Positions 51,501 to 60,684 of a stretch of 64,000 nucleotides of DNA are shown one piece after another. Both the position numbers and the translations under genes were made by a program. The stretch is from JADKAV01 sp963704075 (GTDB lineage Bacteria; Actinomycetota; Actinomycetes; S36-B12; UBA10799): the NCBI GenBank assembly GCA_963704075.1, contig CAVPGV010000020.1, positions 62,001-126,000 of the forward strand, given 5' to 3'. Positions within the stretch are counted from its first letter, which is position 1. Each line of letters opens with the position of its first letter. Below the pieces are notes generated by a model, which was given only the letters and a program-made list of their open reading frames with translations, did no database searches and was not told the DNA's origin.

Positions 51501-52140
51501 CCGCAACCCCGGCAAGGGCCGGTGGACGGTCGAACCCGCTGCCGGTTCGGCACCGATCACCGGCATACGCCGAACGCAGACACAGCCCGCACCCCGACTG
51601 AAGACGCGTGTGGTGCGCAGCAACGGCCGCTTCACTCTGCGCTATTCGCTGCGCGGCGGCACCAAGCTCGGCGCGATCATCCGGGAAGAGACTCGCAAGG
51701 GCACCTCCCGCGTGATCGGGCGGATCACCTCGGGCAACGGCACCCTGCGCATTCCGACCGGCGGTCCGGCCGGCCGCCGCGTGCTGCGCGCCGATGTGAC
51801 CCGCGCAACGATTCCCATCGTCTCCCTGCCCGCCGGGCGCTATACCGCCCCGCCACCGCCCAGACCGGGCAAACCCCGCGCCCTGCGCATCAAGCGGACC
51901 AAGAAGGGGGTTCTGGTCCGCTGGCGCACGATCCCCCGCGCTGACGCACAGGCCGTGGTGATCCGCACCGGCGACGGGATGCGACGCCGAATCACCACCA
52001 GTCCCAAGGCCGGCAAACTCAGGCTCACCGGCATCGACCGCGACGACCGCGCCGCCGTCATCGTGCGCGGCCTCACAGATAGCGGCCTGAGCGGCGCGCC
52101 GGCCCGGGCACGGATCAAGCCGAACAAGAAACGCGGTTAG
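48577..52140 (+). CDS. very large secreted protein of unknown function
   Basis: 1187 aa. ATG 48577 begins a signal peptide (MRIRLTALTATTSAAVLLLP, cleavage near IVAAQD) followed by a strongly basic Lys/Arg stretch. Residues about 90-450 look like repeated beta strands of a propeller (ITWVEKGPADRPGDVEVYCRLP, FLDVSVDGGDTFAPRTW). The middle is beta-rich (SLSIAARIRFSAG, FDLQRELFSGRFSGGKV), and the C-terminus has a fibronectin-III-like domain (PGKPRALRIKRTKKGVLVRWRTI). No catalytic motif recognised and no membrane anchor at the end. The stop overlaps the RskA gene's stop region on the opposite strand. Confidence 0.8.
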   Translation: MRIRLTALTATTSAAVLLLPAPIVAAQDVAPTPASAERAPLTGGTELTAKPKKKKSKRRSYTTPGYKPKRKILPTIAVDPPTRPLIQLSDAATRPRVLLDSAGTAHITWVEKGPADRPGDVEVYCRLPRGAQGCDAVKRWPEAYLPNLAVADLGGVQPLAVNDDLALVSSRYPYDLVPIPGRPPSNTPDYEDAVATFLDVSVDGGDTFAPRTWIGDLPVHDAAVFGSGGSPSIIAITDTVTGGTSIQTYPSGTSTVKTALVGPGDQAVGGRVVNDGGVPLAAWADFFGNGFLGRWNGTGDPNNVGTWERAPIGPASEPSLASGPAGTFLLAKPGLSGTPALRRVSGVTAGTPVEAAPGDFATVAQDGAGGVYVGSVEPGQRARFQLQRGDGTSLGRATPVATAPEGQAFSEPRFGVHPDGGGVVVLNGSGRTYNTLWATSFGTLAPTGQVGLGKKPGGGVVGPDAVVECGRIAFGAVEMRTEQGCFFNAGSSSQATATTAASGGIRVAQGPVDLNGLWLRPDPGVQIQVDPAKKTIDTTGPIQVQLDAAGGPITLWRGELHLKLPKPRERTLLASFDASQFAAVLKGFPISGRVDVELTDKGVRIPVYLKLPKAFAGTRGDAVLRATVGSGLQLDSLRIEIGEAFLGGPTLRNAVLEYASGQDEWRGQAELLMPPGRGSLSIAARIRFSAGAFREGGAEVGYYPGVPLFKGVYLHKVRGKFALDPVRISVGGTIGVLPAGAGTFLVTDEADATVTFGVPWKAEMRGTSRLVDTIPVQDMRMLVTGDGFVSYTGGVRYGIGGVQFDSGLSLAFDLQRELFSGRFSGGKVTVDFPAPVPDVSLPISDVVISNRGIGACGPGGAGFRWAFADSSPVLFPPFGSSCNLGPIEVVLGPRQAKAKWRRAASAGQVRAASGIRLSGGKRAFLHIDGDSAAPTVILIDPKGNRVEPAAPATVAEAKKARIIALTTGTQTIVSIRNPGKGRWTVEPAAGSAPITGIRRTQTQPAPRLKTRVVRSNGRFTLRYSLRGGTKLGAIIREETRKGTSRVIGRITSGNGTLRIPTGGPAGRRVLRADVTRATIPIVSLPAGRYTAPPPPRPGKPRALRIKRTKKGVLVRWRTIPRADAQAVVIRTGDGMRRRITTSPKAGKLRLTGIDRDDRAAVIVRGLTDSGLSGAPARARIKPNKKRG

Positions 52141-52853
52141 AACTCCACCATCGCCAGCGGTTCGCTGGTCGGCTGCGCGGAACCGCCGGTCGGCTCCTCG
52201 GTGACCGACAAGGCCGCGCAGTCACTCACCGGTGTCGTCACCAGCGCAGCCGCGTGCCCGCCCTCATCGGGCATCCAGGTACCGGCCGGCGTCGCGTTAC
52301 CCGCGGTGTCGTAGGCCCACGTCTGGTAGACGTTGCCCGCGCGGGGGGCTGGCAGGTCCTGCGCCATCACCATCGCCTCATTACGCTCCATGGACACGAC
52401 CACTGTCGAACTGCCGTCGGGCAGCGCGAGGGGCATGACCTTCGCGTCGTCGGCAGTGATCAGGGCCATGACCTCGTTGGTGTGCTCGTTCATCGCGGTG
52501 ATCGTCTGTTGTTGATCGCGAACGTTTCCGACCAGGACCAGGGCCACCACAGCCGCGGCCGCGGCCGCCAACCAGCCCAGCGATCGGCCCACGCGGCGTC
52601 TGCCGTCGGTGCTGCGGACCTGCGGCGGCAATTGGGGGGTTCTCGAGACCTGCCCCAAGACGGCTGCTTTCAGTTCCGACACGTCTTCGCCGGCCTGTGC
52701 ACTTCCCAGCAACGCGGCGGTCTCGCGCAACTCGGTCACCTCCCGGCGGCAGTCCTCACAGCCGCGCAGGTGGTCCTCGAAAGCGGTCGCCTCGGTGTCG
52801 TCGAGCGCATCGAGCACGTACGGGCCGACGAGCAAGTGGATGGATTCGGTCAT
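52137..52853 (-). CDS. anti-sigma factor, RskA family with zinc-finger N-terminus
   Basis: 238 aa. N-terminal ZAS-type HCC motif in FEDHLRGCEDCRREVTEL (H, C, C), one membrane helix (GWLAAAAAAVVALVLVGNV, about 94-112), and an extracytoplasmic RskA domain (MPLALPDGSSTVVVSMERNEAMVMAQDLPAP, YQTWAYD, GTWMPDEGGHAA). It would hold the ECF sigma factor at the membrane until a signal triggers proteolysis. Overlaps the sigma gene by 4 nt (ATGA). Confidence 0.92.
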   Translation of the reverse strand: MTESIHLLVGPYVLDALDDTEATAFEDHLRGCEDCRREVTELRETAALLGSAQAGEDVSELKAAVLGQVSRTPQLPPQVRSTDGRRRVGRSLGWLAAAAAAVVALVLVGNVRDQQQTITAMNEHTNEVMALITADDAKVMPLALPDGSSTVVVSMERNEAMVMAQDLPAPRAGNVYQTWAYDTAGNATPAGTWMPDEGGHAAALVTTPVSDCAALSVTEEPTGGSAQPTSEPLAMVEF

Positions 52854-53485
52854 ACGGTCACCTCCAACGAGTCGCGCAGACGGATCAGCCCATCACGCAG
52901 CCGGGTCTTCGCGGTTCCCAACGGGATGTCCAGCACCTCAGCCACTTGGGTATGGGTGTAGCCGCGGAAGTAGGCCAGTTCGATGGCTTCGCGCTGCAAT
53001 GGCGTGAGATCGTCCAGAGCCGTGCGTACCCGCCTGATCTCCAGGCCCCGTTCGACGTCGGCGCTCACATGGTCGTGCGGGCGCTCGAAGGAAGCCCTGC
53101 CGACCTTCTTCTCCCGGTCGGAGCCCGCCTGCTCGGAGCGGATCCGGTCCACCGCCCGACGATGGACCAGGGTGAACAGCCACGCCCGCACACTGCCCTG
53201 TTCCCTGTCGTATCGAGCCGCATGGGTCCACAGCTGCAGCATCGCCTCCTGCACGATGTCGCGGGCCAGGTCGGGGTCACGGACCACCCGGACAGCCAGT
53301 CCATAGGCGCCTGAGGCATAGCGGTCGAACAGCGACTCGTACGCGTTCTCGTCCCCGCGGGCCACCCTCGCTATGAGGCTGGCGTCGTCCGGGGGCGGTT
53401 CCGGTCCGGAATCGGGCACGGCGGTGAGTCTCATGATGGGGCCCGTCGCAACCGCGAGACCCGCATCAGCAGGACGTCCAGTCAT
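52850..53485 (-). CDS. ECF RNA polymerase sigma factor, SigK-like
   Basis: 211 aa. Region 2 is YESLFDRYASGAYGLAVRVVRDPDLARDIVQEAMLQLW and region 4 is ALDDLTPLQREAIELAYFRGYTHTQVAEVLDIPLGTAKTRLRDGL. ATG 53485 has GGAG 7 nt upstream. Paired with a RskA-like anti-sigma gene, the arrangement of SigK/RskA in mycobacteria and relatives. Target promoters are not evident here, though envelope and redox genes are upstream on the same strand. Confidence 0.93.
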   Translation of the reverse strand: MTGRPADAGLAVATGPIMRLTAVPDSGPEPPPDDASLIARVARGDENAYESLFDRYASGAYGLAVRVVRDPDLARDIVQEAMLQLWTHAARYDREQGSVRAWLFTLVHRRAVDRIRSEQAGSDREKKVGRASFERPHDHVSADVERGLEIRRVRTALDDLTPLQREAIELAYFRGYTHTQVAEVLDIPLGTAKTRLRDGLIRLRDSLEVTV

Positions 53486-53640
53486 CACCGTTCTCCACTC
53501 TCAGGTCGTGCGATGGTACTTCGGAACCCAGCGGCTTCGCGGATTGGTCTCACCACGGTCTGGCCGTGGACCCCGCCGGTGGAGCGTGCAAAAGTGTGTG
53601 GACGCAGTGGTGGGATATTCACAACCTTCGCCCCGACCTG

Positions 53641-55319
53641 CTATCCGAACGTGAAGGCATACGCGGAGACGTCAGGACTCATCCGCAACTCCGCGACGCG
53701 CTCCTGAGGGCTGTGCGAGGCCAGCGTGTACAGCGTCGGGGCGCCCGTGACCTCGATAGTGCGCGTCCTACCGTTCTCGCGGACCTCGACAGTCCCTTCC
53801 CCGCCGAGAACGAGGTACATGTCCCGGGCGTAGTACCGCAGGCGCAGCGACGCGTCCTCGCCGGCCACGATGCGTTCGGACTGCACGGTCCACTGGCCAT
53901 CCAGGGCGACCTCGTCGCGCACCACGTCGACCGCAGCGTACGTGTGCTGCTCATCGAAGAACTGGCTGCTCGCGTTGACGACCGACCGGGCCCGCTCGTA
54001 CCCGAGATACGTCTCGGGGGTCTGACCCGGGGTCCGTGCCTGCGGTGCGTCTGCCGGGACCGCCTCGTCGCCGGTGTCGAGCAGATCCTGGATCAGTTTC
54101 TCCGTCTCCGCGTACGCGCCTTCCCCGTAATGAACCTGCCGGACCTGCCCTGCCTGATCGATCAAGTAGTGCGCCGGCCAGTACCGCTGGTCCCACTCCC
54201 GCCACGTCTGGAACCCGTTGTCGATCGCGATCGGGTACTCCACACCGAGCCGTTCGGCATTGTCGGCCACGTTCGGCACCTCCCGCTCGAAGGCGAATTC
54301 CGGACTGTGCACCCCGATCACTGTGAGGCCCTTCTGCCGGTACTTCGCATCCCAGTCCGTGATGTAGGGCAGCGTGCGCTGACAGTTGATGCACGAGTAG
54401 GTCCAGAAGTCCACCAGCACCACCCGCCCGCGCAGGTCGGACAGTTCCAGTGGCTGGGAATTGAGCCAGTCCTGAATACCGACGAGACCTCGCGCGGGTC
54501 CGCAGTTGTGCAACTGTGAAGGGTCCTCCGCACATTGGTCGAACGTCATCTGGTCGCCGGTCACGGGGGCGGCGGCCTCCCGGCCGGACAGGTCGTCCAG
54601 CGCTGCGCGTGCACTGTCGGTGCCTTCGATGCGGTCCTGGACCGGGCGACGTACCCGGGGACATATCGCTGGATCGAATCGGTCAGATTCAGGGACAGCG
54701 CGACCGCGGTCACGACCATGACGGCACCAGCCACCTTGCGCAGGGTCTGGGTGCGCCCCCGCACGGATCGGATGCGCTCTCCCATGCGCTGTCCAGCGAT
54801 CGCGAAACCCAGCAACGGCAGCGCCACGCCGATGGCGAAACTGGCCGTCAACACGATCAGACCGGTACCGATGCCGCCCGTGGCAGACAACACCGTGATG
54901 GCCGCCAGCACCGGCCCGGCGCAGGGGACGAAGACCAGTCCGAAGGACATGCCGAGCACGAAGGCCGAACCCTCGCGGTTCAGGGCGCGCTGCGGGATCC
55001 GGGCGAAGGGCCGTTCCAGTATGCGGCCGATCGGCGGGAACAACAGGCCAAGACCGACGACGACCAGCACGACGATGCCCAGCCAGCGCAGCAGGTCTTG
55101 CGGCAGCCCGAGCAGGTTGAGCAGCGCCGAGCCAGCCAGAGTCGCCAGCGCGAACGAGGTCACCAGCCCGGCGATGATCACGAACGGCCGCGCCCTGCTC
55201 GATGGACCCTCAGGACCCGTCGCCGAGGCGCCGAGCACCACCGGCAGAACCGGCAGCACGCACGGGGACAGCCCGGTCACGACACCGGACAGCAGTCCGA
55301 TCAACGCCAACGTCAGCAC
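53641..55319 (-). CDS. DipZ-type fusion: CcdA membrane domain plus thioredoxin-like domain, frame broken once
   Basis: The upstream frame is a CcdA domain with membrane helices and the redox Cys pair in SGVVTGLSPCVLPVLPVVLGA and FVPCAGPVLAAITVL. The downstream frame is a periplasm-side redoxin with WTYSCINCQRTLPYI (CxxC) and a C-terminal DipZ domain. Reading through, VPGYVAR continues as VQDRIEGTDSARAALDDLSG if one C is restored near 54642, giving a single DipZ-like protein of about 560 aa. It carries reducing power across the membrane. If the break is real, these are two coupled genes overlapping at 54561-54564. Confidence 0.85.
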
Positions 55320-55389
55320 AATGCCTCTTCGCAGCCCACGGCTTCAGGGATTGGTTCCTGCACGCCGCTCGGGTTGTGGTTCGGCCGGC

Positions 55390-56364
55390 TCACGTCAGAG
55401 CCGACATGGCCTTCCACTGCTTCCAGGAGTAGTTCCAGTACGACCCCGGAGTTCCGTTCCAGGTCTCCATGCGCCGCCCCGTGCTGGTCGTCACGGTGAC
55501 GTCCCCGGGTTTCACATTGTTGAAGAACCACCTCGCGGGACGGACTTTGAGGTTGGTGCAGCCATGGGAGCCGTTCCAGGCCCCGATCCGCGACGTCGCC
55601 CACGGTGCACCGTGTATGAACTCCCCGGTCGGGGTGATGCGCACTGCGTACGGGACCTGCAGGTCGTAGAACTCGTCGGTCAGACCGAGTTGGTCGCTGG
55701 TCATACGTGTCCAGCGGTACTTCTCTCCGGTGATGATCTTCACGCCGGATCGGGTGGCGAAGCCGGGTTTGCCCAGGCTGACCCCGAAAACCTTGATCAG
55801 TCGGTCGTTGCGGAATACCCGCATCTGGTGGGTGTTGGCATCGATCCGGGCGATGAAGGAGCGAGCCGTGCGGAAACTGTCGGTGCGCGACGTGGTCTTG
55901 CCGCCGATCCAGCGCGTGTTCGCATCGGAGTTCAACGGCACCTTCCGCAGGTTCAACTCCACGTTGATGCGGGTCTTCCCGGGCCAGAAATCCTTGGGCC
56001 GGTAGACGGCTGTGGTGCTGTTGATCCAGGCCCACGACCCGACCGGCAGCGGGTCACGTGACGAGACCGTCATGGCCGCCTCCGCCTTGGCCTTGAAGCG
56101 CACAGGTGCGGAGAACGTCGCGGTGATCAGCTGCCCGACGCCGACCCGACCACTCGACGGTGACACAGTGACCCGCACCCGCTCGATGGTCCGCTTGTCC
56201 CGCTTCTTCTTGGGTTTGGGCTTCACGGAGGGGCTGGTGGTCGGAGTGTCCGACGGGGTCGGCGTGGGCGTCGGCTCGGCAACCGCGGGCGCGGCGCCGG
56301 CCGTGAGGACGGCTGCGAGAAGCAGAACAGAAGGTCGGTGGATCACCCTTCCAGTGTGCGACAC
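55390..56364 (-). CDS. L,D-transpeptidase with Ig-like domain
   Basis: 324 aa. Signal peptide to about AVAEP, a Pro/Thr then Lys-rich linker, an Ig-like domain, and the YkuD catalytic domain with HGAPWATSRIGAWNGSHGCTNL (catalytic Cys in SHGCTNL). Makes 3-3 peptidoglycan crosslinks, as in mycobacterial Ldt enzymes. Start GTG 56364 or 56346 is not settled. Confidence 0.92.
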   Translation of the reverse strand: MSHTGRVIHRPSVLLLAAVLTAGAAPAVAEPTPTPTPSDTPTTSPSVKPKPKKKRDKRTIERVRVTVSPSSGRVGVGQLITATFSAPVRFKAKAEAAMTVSSRDPLPVGSWAWINSTTAVYRPKDFWPGKTRINVELNLRKVPLNSDANTRWIGGKTTSRTDSFRTARSFIARIDANTHQMRVFRNDRLIKVFGVSLGKPGFATRSGVKIITGEKYRWTRMTSDQLGLTDEFYDLQVPYAVRITPTGEFIHGAPWATSRIGAWNGSHGCTNLKVRPARWFFNNVKPGDVTVTTSTGRRMETWNGTPGSYWNYSWKQWKAMSALT

Positions 56365-56384
56365 ACCCCTGACACTTCGGCCAC

Positions 56385-57270
56385 TCAGGGCGCCACTCGG
56401 CGCGCCACCGCCCGCTCACCGCGTACGTACACGCGCCAGGCGTGATAGCGCTTCGTGTACGGGTTGCGGGCGTACAGCAGGGTCCCCTTGCGCAACGCCC
56501 GGACCTTCACCGGGACCGCCCGGGGCGCAGCCGCCACCGCAGTGGCTTGCTCCGCGATGGCCGTCGACCGTGGCCGGCGACTCGCTGACGGTCGTGGCGA
56601 TCTGGCGGCCGAGGGTACGCAAGATCGCGTTCAACGAGGCGGCCTGCGAAGCCCTCGCCCACCGCGCGAACGACACTGTGCGCTCCGGCAGATCGATGGA
56701 CCGGACCGCGTACGTGAATCGCCGTTCGATGCCCTGTTCCTCCCACGCGCCCAGCCGGCCAGCCTCGTCGACGCTCACCGTGGCAGTGGCGAAGCGCCAG
56801 GTGTCCCCGACCCGTGTGAAGCTCTGGCCGGCAAGGCCATCGGCGCAATCAGAACCGATGTCCAATAGCGCATCTCTCGCCTGCTCGTAGCTGGCCGTCC
56901 AACCCGACTGCTGGTCGGGGAAGACGCCCCGGTTGAGCCAATGGGTGGCATCGGATCGTTTCAGATATCTCAACGCCCTGGCCCGTTTACGGACGCTGAG
57001 CCCACTGTCGGAAAGCGCACCGTAGGTGCCGGTCGCCGAGTCGAGGACGAGCCCCGCGCCCTGGCTCCCCACCGCCAGTCGGCCGGGCGAGACCACAAGA
57101 TCCACGGGGCCGTCGACTGCTCCGCCGCCATTCACCAGCACGTCGTACGAGGTCGAACATGCTGTGTTGATCTGCGCCACCGCATCGGACGCCGTACCAG
57201 TGTCCGCAGTGGCCGGACTCATGCCGACCACCAAGAGCATCAGGCTCATGCCTGTGACGGCTGTGCGCAT
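56385..57270 (-). CDS. secreted protein of unknown function, frame broken once
   Basis: Signal peptide MRTAVTGMSLMLLVVGMSPA, cleavage near ATADTG. The mature part contains YDVLVNGGGAVDGPVDLVVSPG and a long helical segment. After ESPATVD one extra base (56561-56562) breaks the frame; the corrected C-terminus is basic and SH3-like (VKVRALRKGTLLYARNPYTKR) ending VAP at 56385. About 294 aa when corrected. It follows the transglutaminase gene on the same strand by 21 nt, so may be cotranscribed. Confidence 0.65.
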
Positions 57271-57291
57271 GGGGTCAGAGTAGACGCCGGA

Positions 57292-58144
57292 TCACCGCCG
57301 TAGTTGTGTGATTTCCACATCCACACCCAACCCCTGGCTGGCGCCCCCGGCGTAGATTCCCTTCAGAGGTGGCACGTCCGCGTAGTCGCGGCCGCGTGCC
57401 ACCAGTACATGGTCCTCACCCACGGTCCGGTCGTTGGTCGGGTCCAGACCTTCCCAGCCCCCGTTCCAGACCTCGACCCATGCGTGCGACTCCCCTCGTA
57501 CGGTCTCGCCGACGGCGTCCTCCTCGACGTGCAGATAGCCCGAGACGTAGCGGGCCGGAATTCGCGCCGAGCGCAGCAACGACAGCATCGCGTGGGTGAA
57601 GTCCTGGCACACTCCGCTGCCCGCGGCCCAGGCCTGCCCGGCGGTGGTCGACACGTCGGTCGATCCGGATGCGTAGGAGATCCGGTCGCGGACCATTTCG
57701 TTGCACAGACGGACCGCGTCACCCGGTGTCGCCTGCCGCCGCAGCTGCTCGACCAGATCGGCCCGGCTGGGGTCCAGGCGGGCGTCATCCACGTACGAAC
57801 TCGTGACCAGGTACTCGCACCAGCGGTCGCGGACGGCGTCATCCATGATCGCCTCCCAGGTAGCACCCGTCGGAGGCTGCATGAACACCGGAGGTGTCGA
57901 CGGTGCTGGTGGCGATGACCTCGAGAACTGCATGCGGCTCGTGGGTGTCGAACGATTCCACAAGCGCACCCCAGTAGTCGGTGTAGACCAGGACCGCCGC
58001 TCGCGGTTCGACCCGCAGCTCGTGGGCGATCAGAAGCTGACCCTCGTCGTCCATGGGCGTCATCCGCACCTCGTTGAACGACGAGACCACCGGCGACGCG
58101 TACCGGTATCCCGTGCGGTGCTGAATGCGCAGACGACGGGACAT
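57292..58144 (-). CDS. transglutaminase-like peptidase (COG1305 type), frame broken once
   Basis: About 283 aa. N-terminal beta domain RLRIQHRTGYRYASPVVSSFNEVRM in one frame; core with catalytic Cys in AAGSGVCQDFTHAML, His in ESHAWVEVW and Asp in GLDPTNDR in the other. One extra base near 57889-57893 links them. The start overlaps the alpha-E stop (TGATG). This family travels with alpha-E and ATP-grasp genes as here, and is proposed to act on peptides or amides. Confidence 0.9.
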
Positions 58145-59049
58145 CAGTTGCTCCAGACGATCGTGCCGACGGGGCGGAAGAACGCTGCGGCCACCACGTC
58201 CGAGGCTCGCGCGGTGGCCTGCTGGACCATCTCGATGAGCCCGTCGACCTCGTCGGGCGACGGATCCACCGCATACTCCAACTGCGACCGCAGAAGGCCC
58301 ACCTCCCGCAGCAGGTCGCCGCCGTCGCTGGCACCGCGGGCGCTCAAGCCCCGCACGGCGTCCTCGGCCGTGGACGAACTCAGGCGCATCGAACGCGGGA
58401 AGTCCCCGTCGAGGAGCAGGAACTTGCGCACCTCGTCGCCAGTCATCGGATGCTGGTTGCGCAGGAATGCGTTGAGCGCAGCTGCCGACCGCAGGGTCGC
58501 CACCGGCCCGCCTTCTGGCCACAACTGGTCGTGACGCACCGCCAGCACCCGGGCCATCATGTCCAGTCGTTCCAGGGACCGGCCCAGCGACAGGAACAGA
58601 TACCCCTCGTCGCGAGGCACCGTCCAGTCCACCTGACCCACTACGACCGCCAATCGTTCGACGACGCGGTACAACGCATAGGCCGGGCTGGTGGCGACGA
58701 TCGGGCCGCGGATACCCGCGAGGTGCGCTGCGTTCAGGGCCTCGAACACGTCCGCGGACAGCGACTCGCGCACACCTCTGGCGTTCTCCCTGGCCATGGT
58801 GATGGAGCCGGAGATGGTGGCCGGATCCGAGGCGTTGCCGACCACCGCCGAGACCAGGTCCGCGGCGTTGTCGGCCGATTGTGGGGGCAGAGACAGTCCG
58901 TCGAGCAGGACTGCGGCCGCCAACTCCTCGGGCACCGTGCGCTCCTCGACCATCAACTGGTGGTGTTCGGCCAGCAGACGCGCGGTGCCCTCGGCGCGCT
59001 CCAGGTAGCGACCGATCCAGAAGTAGGACTCCGCGATGCGGCTCAGCAT
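58144..59049 (-). CDS. alpha-E domain protein (DUF403)
   Basis: 301 aa all-helical protein beginning MLSRIAESYFWIGRYLERAEGTARLLAEHHQLM, the hallmark of the alpha-E family, with further helices typical of it (ENARGVRESLSADVFEALN, YLFLSLGRSLERLDMMARVL). Function is undefined; partner of circularly permuted ATP-grasp and transglutaminase proteins. Overlaps both neighbours by a few nucleotides. Confidence 0.93.
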   Translation of the reverse strand: MLSRIAESYFWIGRYLERAEGTARLLAEHHQLMVEERTVPEELAAAVLLDGLSLPPQSADNAADLVSAVVGNASDPATISGSITMARENARGVRESLSADVFEALNAAHLAGIRGPIVATSPAYALYRVVERLAVVVGQVDWTVPRDEGYLFLSLGRSLERLDMMARVLAVRHDQLWPEGGPVATLRSAAALNAFLRNQHPMTGDEVRKFLLLDGDFPRSMRLSSSTAEDAVRGLSARGASDGGDLLREVGLLRSQLEYAVDPSPDEVDGLIEMVQQATARASDVVAAAFFRPVGTIVWSN

Positions 59050-60656
59050 GGCGACGCCCCCTCGGCCGGGGCATCAGCGACGCCGGTCCCGGCCGTCTGC
59101 TGCTGCTGGTGTTCCTGTTGGCGCATCCGTTCGTCATGGGTGGTGGGGGCATGGGTCCGGCCGGGCACCGCCGCCAACACGCGGGTCAGCCGCGGAGTGG
59201 GGCGCTCGGGGGGTGTGTAGCGCAGCGACGTGTCCTGCTCGGCCACCACCCAGGTGTCCTTGGAACCACCGCCCTGGCTGCTGTTCACCACCAGCGACCC
59301 CTCGGGCAGGGCGACTCGGGTCAGACCCCCCGGCAGGACGTACACGTTCTCCCCGTCGTTGACCGCGAACGGCCGCAGGTCGACGTGACGCGGCGCGAGT
59401 TCTCCGCTGTTGACGAACGTGGGACAGGTGGACAACCGCACGATCCGCTGCGCAATCCAACTGCGCGGATCGGCGCGCACCTGGGCGGCCAGTGTGACCA
59501 GTTGCTCCTCCGACGCCGCATCCCCCACGACCAGCCCGTAGCCGCCGGATCCGTCCACTGGCTTGAGCACCATGCGGTCGAGATTGGCCAGGACGAACTC
59601 CTGCTGCTCGGCGTCCTGCAGGTCGTAGGTGTCGATGTTGGGCAGGATCGCCCGTTCTCCCAGGTAGTACTCGATCAGAGCCGGAACGTAGGGATAGATG
59701 GCCTTGTCGTCGGCAACGCCGTTGCCGACCGCGTTGGCCACCGTCACCCGGCCGGCGCGCGCCGCATTCAACAGCCCGGGCACCCCCAGCACCGAGTCCG
59801 GACGGAAATGCACCGGGTCCAGATAGTCGTCATCGATCCTGCGGTAGAGCACGTGCACCGGCTTCGGCCCGCGCACGGTCCGCATCCACACCTGATCGTC
59901 ACGGCAGTACAGGTCACGCCCTTCGACCAGTTCCACCCCCATCCGCCGGGCCAGGAAGGCGTGTTCGAAATGCGCGGAGTTGTGCACCCCCGGGGTCAGC
60001 ACCGCGACCTGCGGATCGGCCACTCCTGCCGGAGCCGCGGCCAGCAGGGCGTCCATGAGCCGTTCGGGGTACTCCGTGACCGGTTGCACCCGCTGGTCGC
60101 TGAAGAGCTCAGGCAGCACGTGGGCCAGCGCCCGGCGGTTCTCCAACACGTAGGAGACCCCCGACGGGCAGCGCAGGTTGTCCTCGAGGACAGCGAACAC
60201 GCCCTGCTCGTCGCGGATCAGGTCGATGCCGGCGACATGGATGCGCACGCCGTTGGGGGGTTCGATACCCCAGGCCGCACGGTGGAAGTGACTGGAACTG
60301 GCGACCAGCCGCCGGGGCACGATCTCGTCGTCGAGAACACGTTGGGCGCCGTAGATGTCGCCCAGGAACATCTCCAGCGCTTTGATCCGCTGGGTGACAC
60401 CCTGCTCGATGACCCGCCACTCGGCGGCGCTGAGCAGGCGCGGCACCAGATCCAGCGGGAGTGGCCGCTCCTTGCCGGCGAGGCTGAACGTGATGCCCTG
60501 GCGATTGAAGTAGGCGTCGATGAGTCGACCCCGTTCAGCCAGCCCGTCCTGTCCCAGACCGGCCAGCACGGTCTTGAGCGCTTCGACGGCGTCGATGTCC
60601 GCGAGGTCGCCGTCCATCTCCTGGTACGGGGGGAGCAGGGAGTCGATGCCGGGCAC
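59043..60656 (-). CDS. circularly permuted ATP-grasp type 2 protein
   Basis: 537 aa. Family motifs: ITFSLAGKERPLPLDLVPRLLSAAEW, VTQRIKALEMFLGDIYG, RCPSGVSYVLENRRAL, VHVLYRRIDDDYLDPVHFRPDS, VANAVGNGVADDKAIYPYVP and MVLKPVDGSGGYGLVVG. GTG 60656 is chosen over earlier starts, since AGGA lies 7 nt upstream and the 87 nt before it use rare codons. A predicted amide ligase; the substrate is unknown (family proposal: peptide or amino-acid conjugates). The C-terminal 35 residues are Gln/Ala-rich. Confidence 0.92.
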   Translation of the reverse strand: MPGIDSLLPPYQEMDGDLADIDAVEALKTVLAGLGQDGLAERGRLIDAYFNRQGITFSLAGKERPLPLDLVPRLLSAAEWRVIEQGVTQRIKALEMFLGDIYGAQRVLDDEIVPRRLVASSSHFHRAAWGIEPPNGVRIHVAGIDLIRDEQGVFAVLEDNLRCPSGVSYVLENRRALAHVLPELFSDQRVQPVTEYPERLMDALLAAAPAGVADPQVAVLTPGVHNSAHFEHAFLARRMGVELVEGRDLYCRDDQVWMRTVRGPKPVHVLYRRIDDDYLDPVHFRPDSVLGVPGLLNAARAGRVTVANAVGNGVADDKAIYPYVPALIEYYLGERAILPNIDTYDLQDAEQQEFVLANLDRMVLKPVDGSGGYGLVVGDAASEEQLVTLAAQVRADPRSWIAQRIVRLSTCPTFVNSGELAPRHVDLRPFAVNDGENVYVLPGGLTRVALPEGSLVVNSSQGGGSKDTWVVAEQDTSLRYTPPERPTPRLTRVLAAVPGRTHAPTTHDERMRQQEHQQQQTAGTGVADAPAEGASPC

Positions 60657-60684
60657 GCACTCATCCTGCCACCTGACGAAGGGC

